Below, one piece after another: positions 33,963 through 43,119 of a stretch of 64,000 nt of DNA. The position numbers were made by a program, and so were the translations under genes. Numbering within the stretch: the stretch's first letter is position 1; every line of letters starts with the position of its first letter. This DNA is from Ruegeria spongiae (GTDB taxonomy: Bacteria; Pseudomonadota; Alphaproteobacteria; Rhodobacterales; Rhodobacteraceae). The DNA lies in contig NZ_JAMFMB010000008.1 of assembly GCF_023502395.1 (NCBI RefSeq), forward strand, positions 84,769 through 148,768. The letters run 5' to 3'. The notes beneath the pieces were generated by a model. That model worked only from the letters and a program-made list of their open reading frames with translations. It did not search any database and was not told where the DNA came from.

Positions 33963-34600
33963 ACATTATACTATTGGGCCCGCCGGGTGCCGGTAAAGGC
34001 ACTCAGGCGCGGCATCTGGTCGATACCCGCGACATGATCCAGCTGAGCACCGGTGATATGCTGCGCGCAGCCCGCACCAGCGGCACCGAAATGGGCCAAA
34101 AAGTGGCCGAGATCATGGACTCGGGCAAACTGGTCACCGACGAGATCGTCATCGGCCTGATCGAGGAACAGCTGACCACGCAAAGCGGGTCGGGCTTCAT
34201 CTTTGACGGCTTCCCGCGCACGCTGGCGCAGGCCGACGCGCTGGCTGCGCTGCTGACCAAGCTGGGCCAATCGCTGCACACGGTGATCGAGATCCGCGTC
34301 GATGACGAAGCGCTGGTTCAACGCATTTCGGGCCGCTTTACCTGCGGCGATTGCGGTGAAGTCTATCACGACAAGACCAAGCCAACTTCAGTTGACGGTA
34401 AGTGCGACAATTGCGGCAGCACCAACATGGTTCGCCGCGCCGACGACAATGCCGACAGCCTGCGCACGCGGCTGATGGAATACTACAAAAAAACCTCGCC
34501 GCTGATTGGATATTACTACGCCAAGGGCGATCTGCGCCCGCTGAACGGGTTGGCCGATATCAGTGAGGTCACTGCCTCGGTTGAGGCTATTCTGGGTTGA
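33959..34600 (+). CDS. adk: Adenylate kinase, zinc-lid type
   Basis: A 213-residue kinase interconverting 2 ADP with AMP and ATP. The P-loop [10 protein letters not shown] (7-16), [11 protein letters not shown] and the LID are all visible. The LID carries four cysteines in [11 protein letters not shown]...CDNCG, so it is the zinc-binding form. It is the usual neighbour of secY and overlaps it by 4 nt. Confidence 0.97.
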
Positions 34601-34798
34601 GATCGCGCGGGGGTTGACGATCCCCGCAAAAGCCTCTACCCACCCCCATCCCTTAGGGGACATGATTCCTTCGGGCAGATTCGTCTGCCCAAAGACCACC
34701 TCGAAAAAATGCTGGACCCTCTGGCCTCACTGCCAAGGTAAAGCGTTGTGAAAAAAGGTTCCGGAGCTACGGAACCGCAACGAAAAGGAAAGTGACAC
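34601..34798 (+). promoter_or_regulatory. Structured leader and probable promoter of rpsM-rpsK-rpoA-rplQ
   Basis: The 198-bp gap holds a TTGACG -35-like box near 34613, with TACCCA 17 bp later as a possible -10. Then come two perfect hairpins: GGGCAGA-TTCG-TCTGCCC (34673-34690, a TTCG tetraloop) and GGTTCCG-GAGCTA-CGGAACC (34757-34776), the second ending 22 bp before the GTG start of rpsM. AAAAGGAAAG is the ribosome-binding site. A leader with such structure suggests autogenous control by a ribosomal protein; that part is inference. Confidence 0.55.
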
Positions 34799-35167
34799 GT
34801 GGCACGTATTGCCGGCGTAAACATCCCGACTGCAAAGCGGGTACCCATCGCCCTCACCTATATCACCGGAATCGGCAACACCTCGGCCAACGCGATCTGC
34901 GAAGCCGTGGGCATCGATGCGACCCGTCGCGTCAACGAGCTGTCCGACGCCGAAGTTCTGTCCATCCGCGAACACATCGACGCCAACTACTCGGTCGAAG
35001 GTGACCTGCGTCGCGAAGTGCAGATGAACATCAAACGCCTGATGGATCTGGGCTGCTACCGTGGCCTGCGCCACCGTCGCAACCTGCCGGTCCGCGGTCA
35101 GCGCACCCACACCAACGCTCGCACCCGCAAAGGCCCCGCAAAGGCCATTGCCGGCAAGAAGAAATAA
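34799..35167 (+). CDS. rpsM: 30S ribosomal protein S13
   Basis: A 122-residue uS13 with a GTG start. [10 protein letters not shown], the helix-two-turn-helix part [10 protein letters not shown] and the basic tail [24 protein letters not shown] are diagnostic. It contacts the P-site tRNA and bridges the subunits. It is the first gene of the alpha-operon section, behind a structured leader. Confidence 0.97.
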   Translation: MARIAGVNIPTAKRVPIALTYITGIGNTSANAICEAVGIDATRRVNELSDAEVLSIREHIDANYSVEGDLRREVQMNIKRLMDLGCYRGLRHRRNLPVRGQRTHTNARTRKGPAKAIAGKKK

Positions 35168-35181
35168 GGAGGGTCTGACCG

Positions 35182-35571
35182 ATGGCACGCGACAAGACTC
35201 GTACCAAGAAAAAAGAGCGCAAGAATATCGCAACGGGCGTCGCCCATGTGAACTCGACGTTCAACAACACCAAGATCCTGATCTCGGATGTGCAGGGCAA
35301 CGCGATCTCGTGGTCGTCCGCTGGCACAATGGGCTTCAAAGGGTCGCGGAAATCGACGCCTTATGCGGCTCAGCTGGCCGCCGAAGATGCGGGCAAAAAA
35401 GCCCAGGATCACGGCGTCAAGACGCTGGAAGTCGAAGTTCAGGGCCCCGGTTCGGGCCGTGAATCGGCACTGCGCGCTCTGGCTGCTGCGGGCTTCAACA
35501 TCACGTCGATCCGTGACGTGACGCCGATCGCTCACAACGGCTGCCGCCCGCCGAAGCGCCGCCGCGTCTAA
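35182..35571 (+). CDS. rpsK: 30S ribosomal protein S11
   Basis: A 129-residue uS11. [18 protein letters not shown], the [18 protein letters not shown] loop and the C-terminal [12 protein letters not shown] are conserved. It lies 14 bp after rpsM with GGAGGG between them. Confidence 0.97.
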   Translation: MARDKTRTKKKERKNIATGVAHVNSTFNNTKILISDVQGNAISWSSAGTMGFKGSRKSTPYAAQLAAEDAGKKAQDHGVKTLEVEVQGPGSGRESALRALAAAGFNITSIRDVTPIAHNGCRPPKRRRV

Positions 35572-35586
35572 GCGACAGAACTACTG

Positions 35587-35615
35587 CTGGGGTTCGTGTT
35601 TTGGCACGGCCCCAG
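35587..35615 (+). promoter_or_regulatory. Hairpin in the rpsK-rpoA intergenic region
   Basis: CTGGGG (35587-35592) pairs with CCCCAG (35610-35615), and an inner CGTG/CACG stem closes a TTTTGG loop. No T run follows, so it is not a terminator. It may limit mRNA decay or affect rpoA expression relative to rpsK. Confidence 0.4.
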
Positions 35616-35685
35616 TTCGTCATTTTGAACCTCGGGCGTCTGCACCTTGTTGGACATGGGGCGCAGACAGGAATGGAGGGATTAC

Positions 35686-36702
35686 ATGATCCACAAGAAT
35701 TGGGCAGAATTGATCAAGCCGACCCAGCTTGACGTCAAACCGGGCAACGACCCCGCGCGTCAGGCCACCGTTGTGGCCGAACCGCTGGAGCGTGGCTTTG
35801 GTCTGACTCTGGGCAACGCGCTGCGTCGCATCCTGATGAGCTCGCTTCAGGGCGCCGCCGTCACCAGCGTTCAGATCGACAATGTTCTGCATGAGTTTTC
35901 CAGCGTTGCCGGTGTCCGCGAAGACGTCACCGACATCATCCTGAACCTCAAGCAGGTCTCGCTGCGCATGGAAGTCGAAGGCCCCAAGCGCCTGTCGATC
36001 AATGCCAAAGGCCCCGCCGTTGTCACCGCAGGCGACATCAGCGAAAGCGCCGGTATCGAGATCCTGAACCGCGAACACGTGATTTGCCACCTCGACGATG
36101 GTGCGGACCTGTTCATGGAGCTGACCGTCAACACCGGCAAGGGCTATGTCTCGTCCGAGAAGAACAAGCCCGAGGATGCGCCCATCGGTCTGATCCCGAT
36201 CGACGCGATCTATTCGCCGGTCAAGAAGGTGTCCTATGATGTGCAGCCGACCCGTGAGGGCCAGGTGCTGGACTATGACAAGCTGACCATGAAGATCGAC
36301 ACCGATGGTTCGATCACGCCGGACGACGCGGTGGCCTTTGCCGCGCGCATCCTGCAGGATCAGCTGTCGATCTTCGTCAACTTCGACGAGCCGGAATCGG
36401 CAGGTCGCCAGGACGAGGACGACGGGCTCGAGTTCAACCCGCTGCTGCTCAAGAAAGTCGACGAACTGGAACTGTCGGTCCGGTCGGCAAACTGCCTGAA
36501 GAACGACAACATCGTCTATATCGGCGACCTGATCCAGAAGACCGAAGCCGAGATGCTGCGCACCCCGAACTTCGGCCGCAAGTCGCTGAACGAGATCAAG
36601 GAAGTGCTGTCCGGCATGGGTCTGCACCTCGGCATGGATGTCGAGGATTGGCCGCCCGACAACATCGAAGATCTGGCGAAGAAATTCGAAGACGCGTTTT
36701 AA
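35686..36702 (+). CDS. rpoA: DNA-directed RNA polymerase subunit alpha
   Basis: A 338-residue alpha subunit. The N-terminal assembly domain has [21 protein letters not shown] in its first part. The C-terminal domain (alphaCTD) has [15 protein letters not shown] and [17 protein letters not shown], which bind UP elements and activators. ATG 35686 is preceded by GGAGGG; the 13 in-frame residues upstream are not family-like. Confidence 0.97.
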   Translation: MIHKNWAELIKPTQLDVKPGNDPARQATVVAEPLERGFGLTLGNALRRILMSSLQGAAVTSVQIDNVLHEFSSVAGVREDVTDIILNLKQVSLRMEVEGPKRLSINAKGPAVVTAGDISESAGIEILNREHVICHLDDGADLFMELTVNTGKGYVSSEKNKPEDAPIGLIPIDAIYSPVKKVSYDVQPTREGQVLDYDKLTMKIDTDGSITPDDAVAFAARILQDQLSIFVNFDEPESAGRQDEDDGLEFNPLLLKKVDELELSVRSANCLKNDNIVYIGDLIQKTEAEMLRTPNFGRKSLNEIKEVLSGMGLHLGMDVEDWPPDNIEDLAKKFEDAF

Positions 36703-36712
36703 GCGCGTCTTC
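36688..36712 (+). other. Hairpin spanning the rpoA stop codon
   Basis: GAAGACGCG (36688-36696) and CGCGTCTTC (36704-36712) form a perfect 9-bp stem, with the TAA stop in the loop. CCCC follows, not T, so termination is unlikely; a processing or stability element between rpoA and rplQ is possible. Confidence 0.4.
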
Positions 36713-36820
36713 CCCAATGCCCGGACCTCCGGGGAATGTATGGGCAAACACGCCCCAAGGAGAGCCCCTGACACGCATCGTGGGCCAGACAAAGTAAAAG
36801 TCGAAAGAAGGAACTAGAAA

Positions 36821-37240
36821 ATGCGTCACGCACGTGGTTACCGCCGCCTGAACCGGACACATGAGCACCGCAAGGCGCTCTTTTCCAACATGGCTGGCTC
36901 GCTCATCGAGCATGAGCAGATCAAGACAACGCTGCCCAAGGCCAAAGAACTGCGCCCGGTCATCGAAAAGATGATCACGCTGGCCAAGCGCGGCGACCTG
37001 CACGCCCGCCGTCAGGCCGCCTCGAAGCTGAAAGAAGACAAGGACGTCGCCAAACTGTTCGACGTTCTGGGCCCGCGCTACAAGGACCGTCAGGGCGGTT
37101 ATGTCCGCATCCTGAAGGCCGGCTTCCGCTATGGCGACATGGCCCCGATGGCGATCATCGAATTCGTTGACCGCGATCTGGATGCCAAAGGCGCCGCCGA
37201 CAAGGCCCGCGTTGCTGCCGAAGAGGCCGCAGAAGAATAA
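36821..37240 (+). CDS. rplQ: 50S ribosomal protein L17
   Basis: A 139-residue bL17. [20 protein letters not shown] and the [23 protein letters not shown] region (seen in two parts) are diagnostic, and it ends in an alanine-glutamate-rich tail. It is the last gene of the block and is followed by an intrinsic terminator. Confidence 0.97.
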   Translation: MRHARGYRRLNRTHEHRKALFSNMAGSLIEHEQIKTTLPKAKELRPVIEKMITLAKRGDLHARRQAASKLKEDKDVAKLFDVLGPRYKDRQGGYVRILKAGFRYGDMAPMAIIEFVDRDLDAKGAADKARVAAEEAAEE

Positions 37241-37265
37241 GCCCACTCAACCGGTGGACCAAGTG

Positions 37266-37293
37266 AACCCCGTGCCTTTGGCGCGGGGTTTTT
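37266..37293 (+). terminator. Rho-independent terminator of the ribosomal/rpoA operon
   Basis: AACCCCGTGCC (37266-37276) pairs with GGCGCGGGGTT (37280-37290), with one G-U pair and a TTT loop. Counting the last stem bases, five T run from 37289 to 37293. It lies 26 bp after rplQ. Confidence 0.88.
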
Positions 37294-37378
37294 CGTTGTG
37301 GCGGATCAGGTGGGTATGCTTGCATTCCAAGCGCCGCCGCCGCATATCGCTTGGGCGATACTTGATATGAGGTCAGGA

Positions 37379-38764
37379 ATGCTGCGCGCGCTGCTTACCG
37401 TTCTCTTGCTGATCCCGGCGTCCGTGGCACTGGCTGAGACGCGGGTTCCCGCCAGCCAGTCCGAGATTTCGCTGGGCTTTGCCCCGGTGGTCAAACAGGC
37501 CGCCCCGGCAGTGGTCAACATCTATGCCAAGATCGTGCGGCCGGGCCGGGCCAACCCGTTTTTCTCGGACCCGTTCTTTCAAGATTTTTTTGGCCGCAGC
37601 TTCGGCGAGCCGCAGCCGCGGGTGCAGAACTCGCTTGGTTCCGGCGTGATCCTTTCCGAGGACGGCTATGTGGTCTCGAACTATCATGTGGTGGGCTCGG
37701 CGACCGAGATCCGCGTGGTCACCACCGACCGGCGCGAGCATTCGGCGCAGGTGGTGCTGGGCGACAAGGAAAGCGACATTGCCATCTTGCGGCTGAGCGA
37801 GGCGACGGACCTGCCGTTTCTGTCCTTGCGCGATTCCGATCATGTCGAGGTGGGTGAGTTGGTGCTCGCCATCGGCAACCCGTTTGGCGTCGGTCAGACC
37901 GTGAGCAGCGGCATCGTTTCGGGGCTGGCGCGCTCGGGCACGGCGACGGGCAATGCGCGGGGGTATTTCCTGCAGACTGATGCGCCGATCAATCCGGGCA
38001 ATTCGGGAGGCGCGCTGGTGGATGTGAATGGTGATCTCATTGGCATCAACACCTCGATCCTGACGCGTTCGGGCGGGTCGAACGGCATCGGCTTTGCCAT
38101 CCCCGCCAATCTGGTGGCTGAGTTCCTGCGTCAGGCGCGTCAGGGTGCAGAGGCGTTCCAGCAGCCCTGGGCGGGCATGTCGGGCCAGCCGATGACCGCT
38201 GATATCGCTGAATCGCTGGGCCTCGATCTGCCCGGCGGGTTCGTGCTGTCGGGCTTGCACCCGCTCAGCCCGTTTGCAAAGGCGGGTTTCCGCGCCGGTG
38301 ATGTCATCACCCATATGGACGGGCAGGAGGTCAACTCACCCCCCGAAATGATGTTCCGCATGGCCGTGGCCGGGATCGGTGGCAGCGCAATGGTCATCCG
38401 CTATCGCGGCGGGGCCTCGGAACAGGTGGAGGTTGCCATGCACCCAGCCCCCGACGAGCCGCCTGCGCAGGAAACCACGCTGGATGACCGCACCGTGCTG
38501 CCCGGTCTGACCGTGGCCCGCGCGAACCCGGCGGTGATCGCGGGGTTGACCCTGTCGGTTTCGACCGAAGGGGTGGTGGTGCTGGATCCCGGCGCTTATG
38601 GCAATCGCGCAGGGATTCGGCGTGGCGACGTGGTTGAGCGGATCAACGATCGCGAGATCATCAGCCCGGCGGATGTGCAACAAGCGTTGACCGATCCGGG
38701 CCGCCGGGTGCGGATGGTGCTGAACCGGCGCGGTCAGAGCGTCTCATTGCGGTTCCGGTTGTAA
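37379..38764 (+). CDS. DegP/HtrA-type periplasmic serine protease with two PDZ domains
   Basis: A 461-residue S1C protease. The signal peptide is MLRALLTVLLLIPASVALA. The catalytic triad is His103 (NYHVVG), Asp133 (SDIAILRL) and Ser209 (GNSGGAL). Two PDZ domains follow, the first with GFRAGDVITHMDGQEV and the second with AGIRRGDVVERINDREI. ATG 37379 has GAGG at the right distance; starts further upstream would bury the signal peptide. It degrades or refolds damaged envelope proteins. Confidence 0.92.
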   Translation: MLRALLTVLLLIPASVALAETRVPASQSEISLGFAPVVKQAAPAVVNIYAKIVRPGRANPFFSDPFFQDFFGRSFGEPQPRVQNSLGSGVILSEDGYVVSNYHVVGSATEIRVVTTDRREHSAQVVLGDKESDIAILRLSEATDLPFLSLRDSDHVEVGELVLAIGNPFGVGQTVSSGIVSGLARSGTATGNARGYFLQTDAPINPGNSGGALVDVNGDLIGINTSILTRSGGSNGIGFAIPANLVAEFLRQARQGAEAFQQPWAGMSGQPMTADIAESLGLDLPGGFVLSGLHPLSPFAKAGFRAGDVITHMDGQEVNSPPEMMFRMAVAGIGGSAMVIRYRGGASEQVEVAMHPAPDEPPAQETTLDDRTVLPGLTVARANPAVIAGLTLSVSTEGVVVLDPGAYGNRAGIRRGDVVERINDREIISPADVQQALTDPGRRVRMVLNRRGQSVSLRFRL

Positions 38765-38767
38765 GCC

Positions 38768-40081
38768 ATGGCTGATCTCTTCGATACCGGCGCAGCCGTA
38801 CCCGAACACGCCCCGCCCCGACCGCTGGCCGACCGGCTCAGGCCGCAATCCCTGGCTGAGGTGGTCGGGCAGGAACAGGTTCTTGGCCCCGAGGCTCCGC
38901 TGGGCGTGATGCTGGCTTCTGGCGCGTTGTCCAGCCTGATCCTCTGGGGACCGCCGGGGGTGGGCAAGACCACCATCGCGCGGCTTCTGGCGCAGGAAAC
39001 CGACCTGCATTTCGTGCAAATCAGCGCCATTTTCACCGGGGTGCCGGACCTGAAAAAGGTCTTTGAGGCCGCCAAGCTGCGCCGTCAGAACGGCAAGGGC
39101 ACGCTGCTGTTCGTGGACGAGATTCACCGCTTCAACAAGGCGCAGCAGGACGGGTTCCTGCCGCATATGGAGGATGGCACCATCCTGCTGGTGGGGGCGA
39201 CCACCGAAAACCCCTCGTTCGAGCTGAACGCAGCCTTGCTGAGTCGGGCGCAGGTGCTGGTGCTGGAACGGCTGGATGGGGACCAGCTTGAGCGGTTGAT
39301 CCAACGGGCCGAGCAGGATCTGGACACAGCGCTGCCGCTGACGGATCAGGCGCGGCGATCCCTGTTGGAAATGGCCGATGGCGACGGGCGGGCGCTGCTC
39401 AATCTGGTCGAACAGATCGCCGCATGGCGCGTCGACGCGCCGCTGGAGCCGGACGCGTTGTCGGCGCGGCTGATGCGGCGCGCGGCGAAATACGACAAAT
39501 CGGGGGATGAGCATTACAACCTGATCTCGGCCCTGCATAAATCGGTGCGCGGCTCGGATCCGGATGCGGCGCTTTACTGGCTGGCGCGGATGCTGACCGG
39601 GGGCGAGGACCCGCGCTATCTGGCGCGCCGGATCACGCGCATGGCGGTCGAGGATATCGGGCTGGCCGACCCGCAGGCGCAGTCGATCTGCCTGCACGCC
39701 TGGGAGGTCTATGAGCGGCTGGGCAGCCCCGAAGGAGAACTGGCGCTGGCGCAGGCGGTGACCTATCTGGCGCTGGCCCCGAAATCGAACGGGGCCTATG
39801 TGGGCTACAAGGCGGCGATGCGGCTGGCCAAAAAGACCGGCAGCGAACCGCCGCCCAAACACATCCTGAACGCGCCGACATCGCTGATGAAGGATCAGGG
39901 TTATGGCGCGGGCTATGATTATGACCACGATGCCGAGGACGGGTTTTCGGGACAGAACTATTTTCCCGAAGGCGTCGCCCGCGAAGAACTGTATCAGCCG
40001 GTCGAACGTGGCTTCGAGCGCGAGTTGAAAAAACGGCGGGATTATTTTGCCAACCTGCGGGCCAAGCGCCGGGAAACTTGA
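38768..40081 (+). CDS. rarA: Replication-associated recombination protein RarA (MgsA)
   Basis: A 437-residue AAA+ ATPase. The Walker A motif is WGPPGVGKTTIARLL, Walker B LLFVDEIHRFNKAQQD, and sensor 1 region GATTENPSFELN. The C-terminal MgsA domain has MLTGGEDPRYLARRITRMA and APKSNGAYVGYKAA. It acts at stalled replication forks. It starts 3 bp after the protease stop, so they are probably cotranscribed. Confidence 0.95.
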   Translation: MADLFDTGAAVPEHAPPRPLADRLRPQSLAEVVGQEQVLGPEAPLGVMLASGALSSLILWGPPGVGKTTIARLLAQETDLHFVQISAIFTGVPDLKKVFEAAKLRRQNGKGTLLFVDEIHRFNKAQQDGFLPHMEDGTILLVGATTENPSFELNAALLSRAQVLVLERLDGDQLERLIQRAEQDLDTALPLTDQARRSLLEMADGDGRALLNLVEQIAAWRVDAPLEPDALSARLMRRAAKYDKSGDEHYNLISALHKSVRGSDPDAALYWLARMLTGGEDPRYLARRITRMAVEDIGLADPQAQSICLHAWEVYERLGSPEGELALAQAVTYLALAPKSNGAYVGYKAAMRLAKKTGSEPPPKHILNAPTSLMKDQGYGAGYDYDHDAEDGFSGQNYFPEGVAREELYQPVERGFERELKKRRDYFANLRAKRRET

Positions 40082-40112
40082 CATCCCCGCTCGCGCGCGC
40101 GACAGACCGCGC

Positions 40113-40493
40113 ATGTTGTCTTCTCTTCTACATGTGGCTCTTGGCGGTGCGATCGGTGCCGCGCTCCGGCACCTGACGGGTGTTGGCGTGTTCCGCGCCT
40201 TCGGCCCGCAGGATTTTCCGGTGGCCATCCTCGCCGTCAATATCATCGGCTCGTTTTTGATGGGGTTTTTCGTGGTGACCGCGGCGCATCGCGGACTGAC
40301 CCACCTGAACCCGTTCGTCATGACTGGAATCATGGGCGGCTTCACCACCTTCTCGGCGTTTTCGCTTGAGGCGGTCACACTTTATGAACGCGGGGCTTTG
40401 GGCCATGCGGCGCTCTATGTGGGGCTCTCTGTCGGGCTCTCCATCGGGGCGCTGTTTCTGGGCCTCTATCTTGCGCGGGGACTTTGGACATGA
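40113..40493 (+). CDS. crcB: Fluoride efflux channel CrcB/Fluc
   Basis: A 126-residue, four-helix membrane protein. The family motifs GGAIGAALRHL at the N terminus, NIIGSFLMGF and GIMGGFTTFSAFSLE are all present. Such proteins form dual-topology dimers that export fluoride. ATG 40113 begins the domain directly. No fluoride riboswitch is seen: the gene follows rarA by 31 bp. The stop overlaps the next start (ATGA). Confidence 0.93.
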   Translation: MLSSLLHVALGGAIGAALRHLTGVGVFRAFGPQDFPVAILAVNIIGSFLMGFFVVTAAHRGLTHLNPFVMTGIMGGFTTFSAFSLEAVTLYERGALGHAALYVGLSVGLSIGALFLGLYLARGLWT

Positions 40494-41533
40494 GCGGCGT
40501 ACAGATGATCACAGTAGGTGAGGATGACGGCGACCAGCGGCTCGACCGCTGGCTGCGCCGCCTGTTCCCTCATGTCAGCCAGGGGCGCATCGAAAAGATG
40601 TGTCGCAAGGGCGAGTTGCGGGTTGAGGGCGGCCGGGTCAAAGCCTCGACCCGGCTCGAAGTTGGTCAGGCCGTGCGGGTGCCGCCGCTGCCCGATGCTG
40701 ACCACAAACCGGTTCAGGTCACGCCGCGAATTTCCGATGCGGATGCGAAGATGATCCGCGATTGCGTGATCTATCGCGACGATCATATCATCGCGCTGAA
40801 CAAGCCACCGGGCCTGCCGGTGCAGGGCGGCAGCGGTCAGACCCGCCATGTGGACGGGCTGGGCGAGGCGCTGCGGTTTGGCTATGACGAAAACCCGCGC
40901 CTTGTGCACCGGCTCGACAAGGATACCTCGGGCGTGATGCTGCTGGCGCGGACCCGCGAGGCGGCGAAATCCCTGACTGCCGCTTTCCGCCACCGCAACA
41001 CGCGCAAGATCTACTGGGGCCTGGTGGCGGGCGTTCCAACCCCCTACCTGGGCGAGATCAAGGCCGGTCTGGTCAAGGCGGGCGGGCATGGTCCGCAGGG
41101 CGAGGGCGAGAAGATGGTCGTCGTCCATCCCAGCGAGATCAATGACACACCGGGTGCCAAACGCGCCCACACGCTTTATGCCACGCTCTACCGGGTTGCG
41201 GGCCGCGCCGCCTGGGTGGCGATGGAGCCGCTCACCGGGCGCACCCACCAACTGCGCGCCCATATGGCGGGCATGGGCCATCCGATCATTGGTGACGGCA
41301 AATACGGCGGCTCGGGTCAGGAGAATCTGGGCGATGGCTGGGGCGCGCAATTGGGCGGTGTCATCAGCAAGAAACTGCATCTGCATGCGCGCCGGCTGGC
41401 GTTCGAACATCCGGTGACCCGCAAGCCGGTCTCGATCATTGCGCCTTTGCCGGATCATATGAAGGACAGCTGGGACACGCTGGGCTGGACCGAAGATCTG
41501 GCCGCAGACGACCCGTTCGAGGCGCTGCAATGA
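40490..41533 (+). CDS. RluA-family 23S rRNA pseudouridine synthase (RluC/RluD-like)
   Basis: A 347-residue enzyme with an N-terminal S4 RNA-binding domain (QRLDRWLRRLFPHVSQGRIE) and a catalytic domain with Asp143 in HRLDKDTSGVMLLART. GRTHQLRAHMAGMGHPIIGD is the second family signature. It converts uridines of 23S rRNA to pseudouridine. It overlaps crcB and the HAD gene by 4 nt each. Confidence 0.92.
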   Translation: MSGVQMITVGEDDGDQRLDRWLRRLFPHVSQGRIEKMCRKGELRVEGGRVKASTRLEVGQAVRVPPLPDADHKPVQVTPRISDADAKMIRDCVIYRDDHIIALNKPPGLPVQGGSGQTRHVDGLGEALRFGYDENPRLVHRLDKDTSGVMLLARTREAAKSLTAAFRHRNTRKIYWGLVAGVPTPYLGEIKAGLVKAGGHGPQGEGEKMVVVHPSEINDTPGAKRAHTLYATLYRVAGRAAWVAMEPLTGRTHQLRAHMAGMGHPIIGDGKYGGSGQENLGDGWGAQLGGVISKKLHLHARRLAFEHPVTRKPVSIIAPLPDHMKDSWDTLGWTEDLAADDPFEALQ

Positions 41534-42213
41534 GCGCGCCCTTGCGCCTGATCCTGTTTGATGTGGATGGCACGCTGGTCGACAGCCAGGCCACGATCGT
41601 CGCTGCGATGCGCGCGGCGTTTGGTGCGGCGGGGCTGGAGACGCCTGCGCGTTCAGAACTGATGTCCGGTGTCGGTCTGTCTCTGCCGGTGTTGATGAAA
41701 GCGCTGGTGCCCGAACAGGATGACCGGACCGTGAACCGGCTGGTCGCTGGCTATAAAGAGGCCTATCACGACATACGGCTCTCACAAGGGTCCGCGCATT
41801 CGCCGCTCTATCCCGGCGCGCGCGCATTGCTGGAAAACCTGAACGGGTCGCCCGAACTCCTGCTGGGTGTTGCCACCGGCAAATCCAAGCGCGGGCTGGA
41901 TGCGCTGATCGAAGCGCATGGGCTGGAGCGGATGTTCGTGACACGGCAGGTCGCCGATCACCACCCGTCGAAACCTCACCCCTCGATGATCGACACCGCG
42001 CGGGCGGAAACCGGCGTGGCACGGGATGATACGATCATGATTGGCGATACCAGCTTCGACATGCAGATGGCGTCGGCGGCAGGCGTGGCGGGAATCGGCG
42101 TCACCTGGGGCTATCATCACCGCAGCGCGTTGGAGCCGGCGCGCAATGTGGTTGAGGATTTCGCTCAATTGGCGGACGTTTTGAACACTTTCCGGGCGGT
42201 GAATCATGGGTGA
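41530..42213 (+). CDS. HAD-IA family hydrolase (phosphoglycolate phosphatase-like)
   Basis: A 227-residue haloacid-dehalogenase-type phosphatase. Motif I is LFDVDGTLVDS with the nucleophile Asp, motif II lies at GVATGKSKRGLD, and motif IV is MIGDTSFDMQMA. The helical cap lies between motifs I and II. It likely removes phosphate from a small metabolite. It sits between rluA-type and ATP12 genes in a chain of overlapping starts and stops. Confidence 0.9.
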   Translation: MSAPLRLILFDVDGTLVDSQATIVAAMRAAFGAAGLETPARSELMSGVGLSLPVLMKALVPEQDDRTVNRLVAGYKEAYHDIRLSQGSAHSPLYPGARALLENLNGSPELLLGVATGKSKRGLDALIEAHGLERMFVTRQVADHHPSKPHPSMIDTARAETGVARDDTIMIGDTSFDMQMASAAGVAGIGVTWGYHHRSALEPARNVVEDFAQLADVLNTFRAVNHG

Positions 42214-42913
42214 GTGGGCAGCCAAGCGATTCTGGAGCGAAAGTGCCGTTGTCGGGGCGCAGGACGGTTTTCGCGTCGAACTGGACGGGCGTGGCGTCAA
42301 GACGCCAGCCAAGGCCGCATTGATCCTGCCGACACGTGCCATGGCGGAGGCCGTGGCGCAGGAATGGGACATGCAAGAAGGTCGAATCGACCCGCTGTCA
42401 ATGCCGGTGACACGCTCGGCCAATGCGGCAATCGACAAGGTGCGCATTCAGCATGCCGAGGTCGCGGATATGCTGGCCGCTTATGGTGATACCGATCTGG
42501 TCTGTTACCGCACGGCGCACCCGCAGGCGCTTGCCAATCGGCAGGCACAGGCCTGGGATCCGGTGCTGGATTGGGCTGCCGCGACGCTCGATGCCCGACT
42601 TACTGCGGTACAAGGCGTCGTTCATACCCCGCAACCGGCGCAAGCGCTTGCGGTGCTGTCGGACCGGGTACACGCGTTGGATCCGTTCCAGCTGGCCGCC
42701 TTTCACGACCTCGTGAGCCTGTCCGGGTCGCTGCTGCTGGGCTTTGCCACTGCGCTGGATTGGCGCGATGCCGACGAGATCTGGCATCTGTCACGCATCG
42801 ACGAGCATTGGCAGGAAGATCAATGGGGCAGCGACGACGAGGCCACCGCACACGCGGAACTAAAGCGGCAGTCGTTTTTACACGCAAAGCGGTTCTTTGA
42901 TCTTTCAACCTGA
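42206..42913 (+). CDS. ATP12 family F1-ATPase assembly chaperone
   Basis: A 235-residue protein matching the alphaproteobacterial/mitochondrial ATP12 family: KRFWSESAVVGAQDGFRVELDGRGVKTP (in two parts), EAVAQEWDMQEGRIDPLSMP and HLSRIDEHWQEDQWGSDDEA. It binds the F1 alpha subunit during ATP synthase assembly. It overlaps the HAD gene by 8 nt. Confidence 0.92.
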   Translation: MGEWAAKRFWSESAVVGAQDGFRVELDGRGVKTPAKAALILPTRAMAEAVAQEWDMQEGRIDPLSMPVTRSANAAIDKVRIQHAEVADMLAAYGDTDLVCYRTAHPQALANRQAQAWDPVLDWAAATLDARLTAVQGVVHTPQPAQALAVLSDRVHALDPFQLAAFHDLVSLSGSLLLGFATALDWRDADEIWHLSRIDEHWQEDQWGSDDEATAHAELKRQSFLHAKRFFDLST

Positions 42914-42987
42914 GATTTAGGGCGGCTCCAAACCCCTCACCACGGGGAAATGCCGGGGCTTGTAGATTTATTTCAGTGATCGAACCC

Positions 42988-43005
42988 TTGACGTTCATTG
43001 ATGAA
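42988..43005 (+). promoter_or_regulatory. Candidate promoter element and inverted repeat upstream of aapJ
   Basis: TTGACG (42988-42993) is followed at once by TTCAT-TG-ATGAA (42994-43005), a perfect 5-bp inverted repeat. They lie about 120 bp before the aapJ start, in the 206-bp gap after the ATP12 gene. The gap also holds GGAAGAGG as ribosome-binding site and nothing else recognisable. The role is inferred. Confidence 0.4.
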
Positions 43006-43119
43006 TGCGCCCAAACTTGGCCCCACTGAAGGGGAGATCCCTTTTTCGGTATATGCTCCGGTTAAACTCAGACCGGCGAGCCGTCCCGGAAGGGGGCGGA
43101 AAATCAGGAAGAGGTAAAA

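Noticed and set aside
40082..40112. Fluoride riboswitch upstream of crcB
   Set aside because: Only 31 bp separate rarA and crcB, too short for the riboswitch, and no conserved pseudoknot sequence is visible.
38744..40378. A 544-codon minus-strand frame opposite rarA
   Set aside because: Shadow of rarA and of the start of crcB; no ribosome-binding site or family motif.
40466..42022. A 518-codon minus-strand frame opposite the pseudouridine synthase and HAD genes
   Set aside because: Antisense to two clear enzymes joined by ATGA overlap.
42914..42960. Hairpin CCCC...GGGG after the ATP12 gene as a terminator
   Set aside because: The stem is only four pairs and no T run follows.
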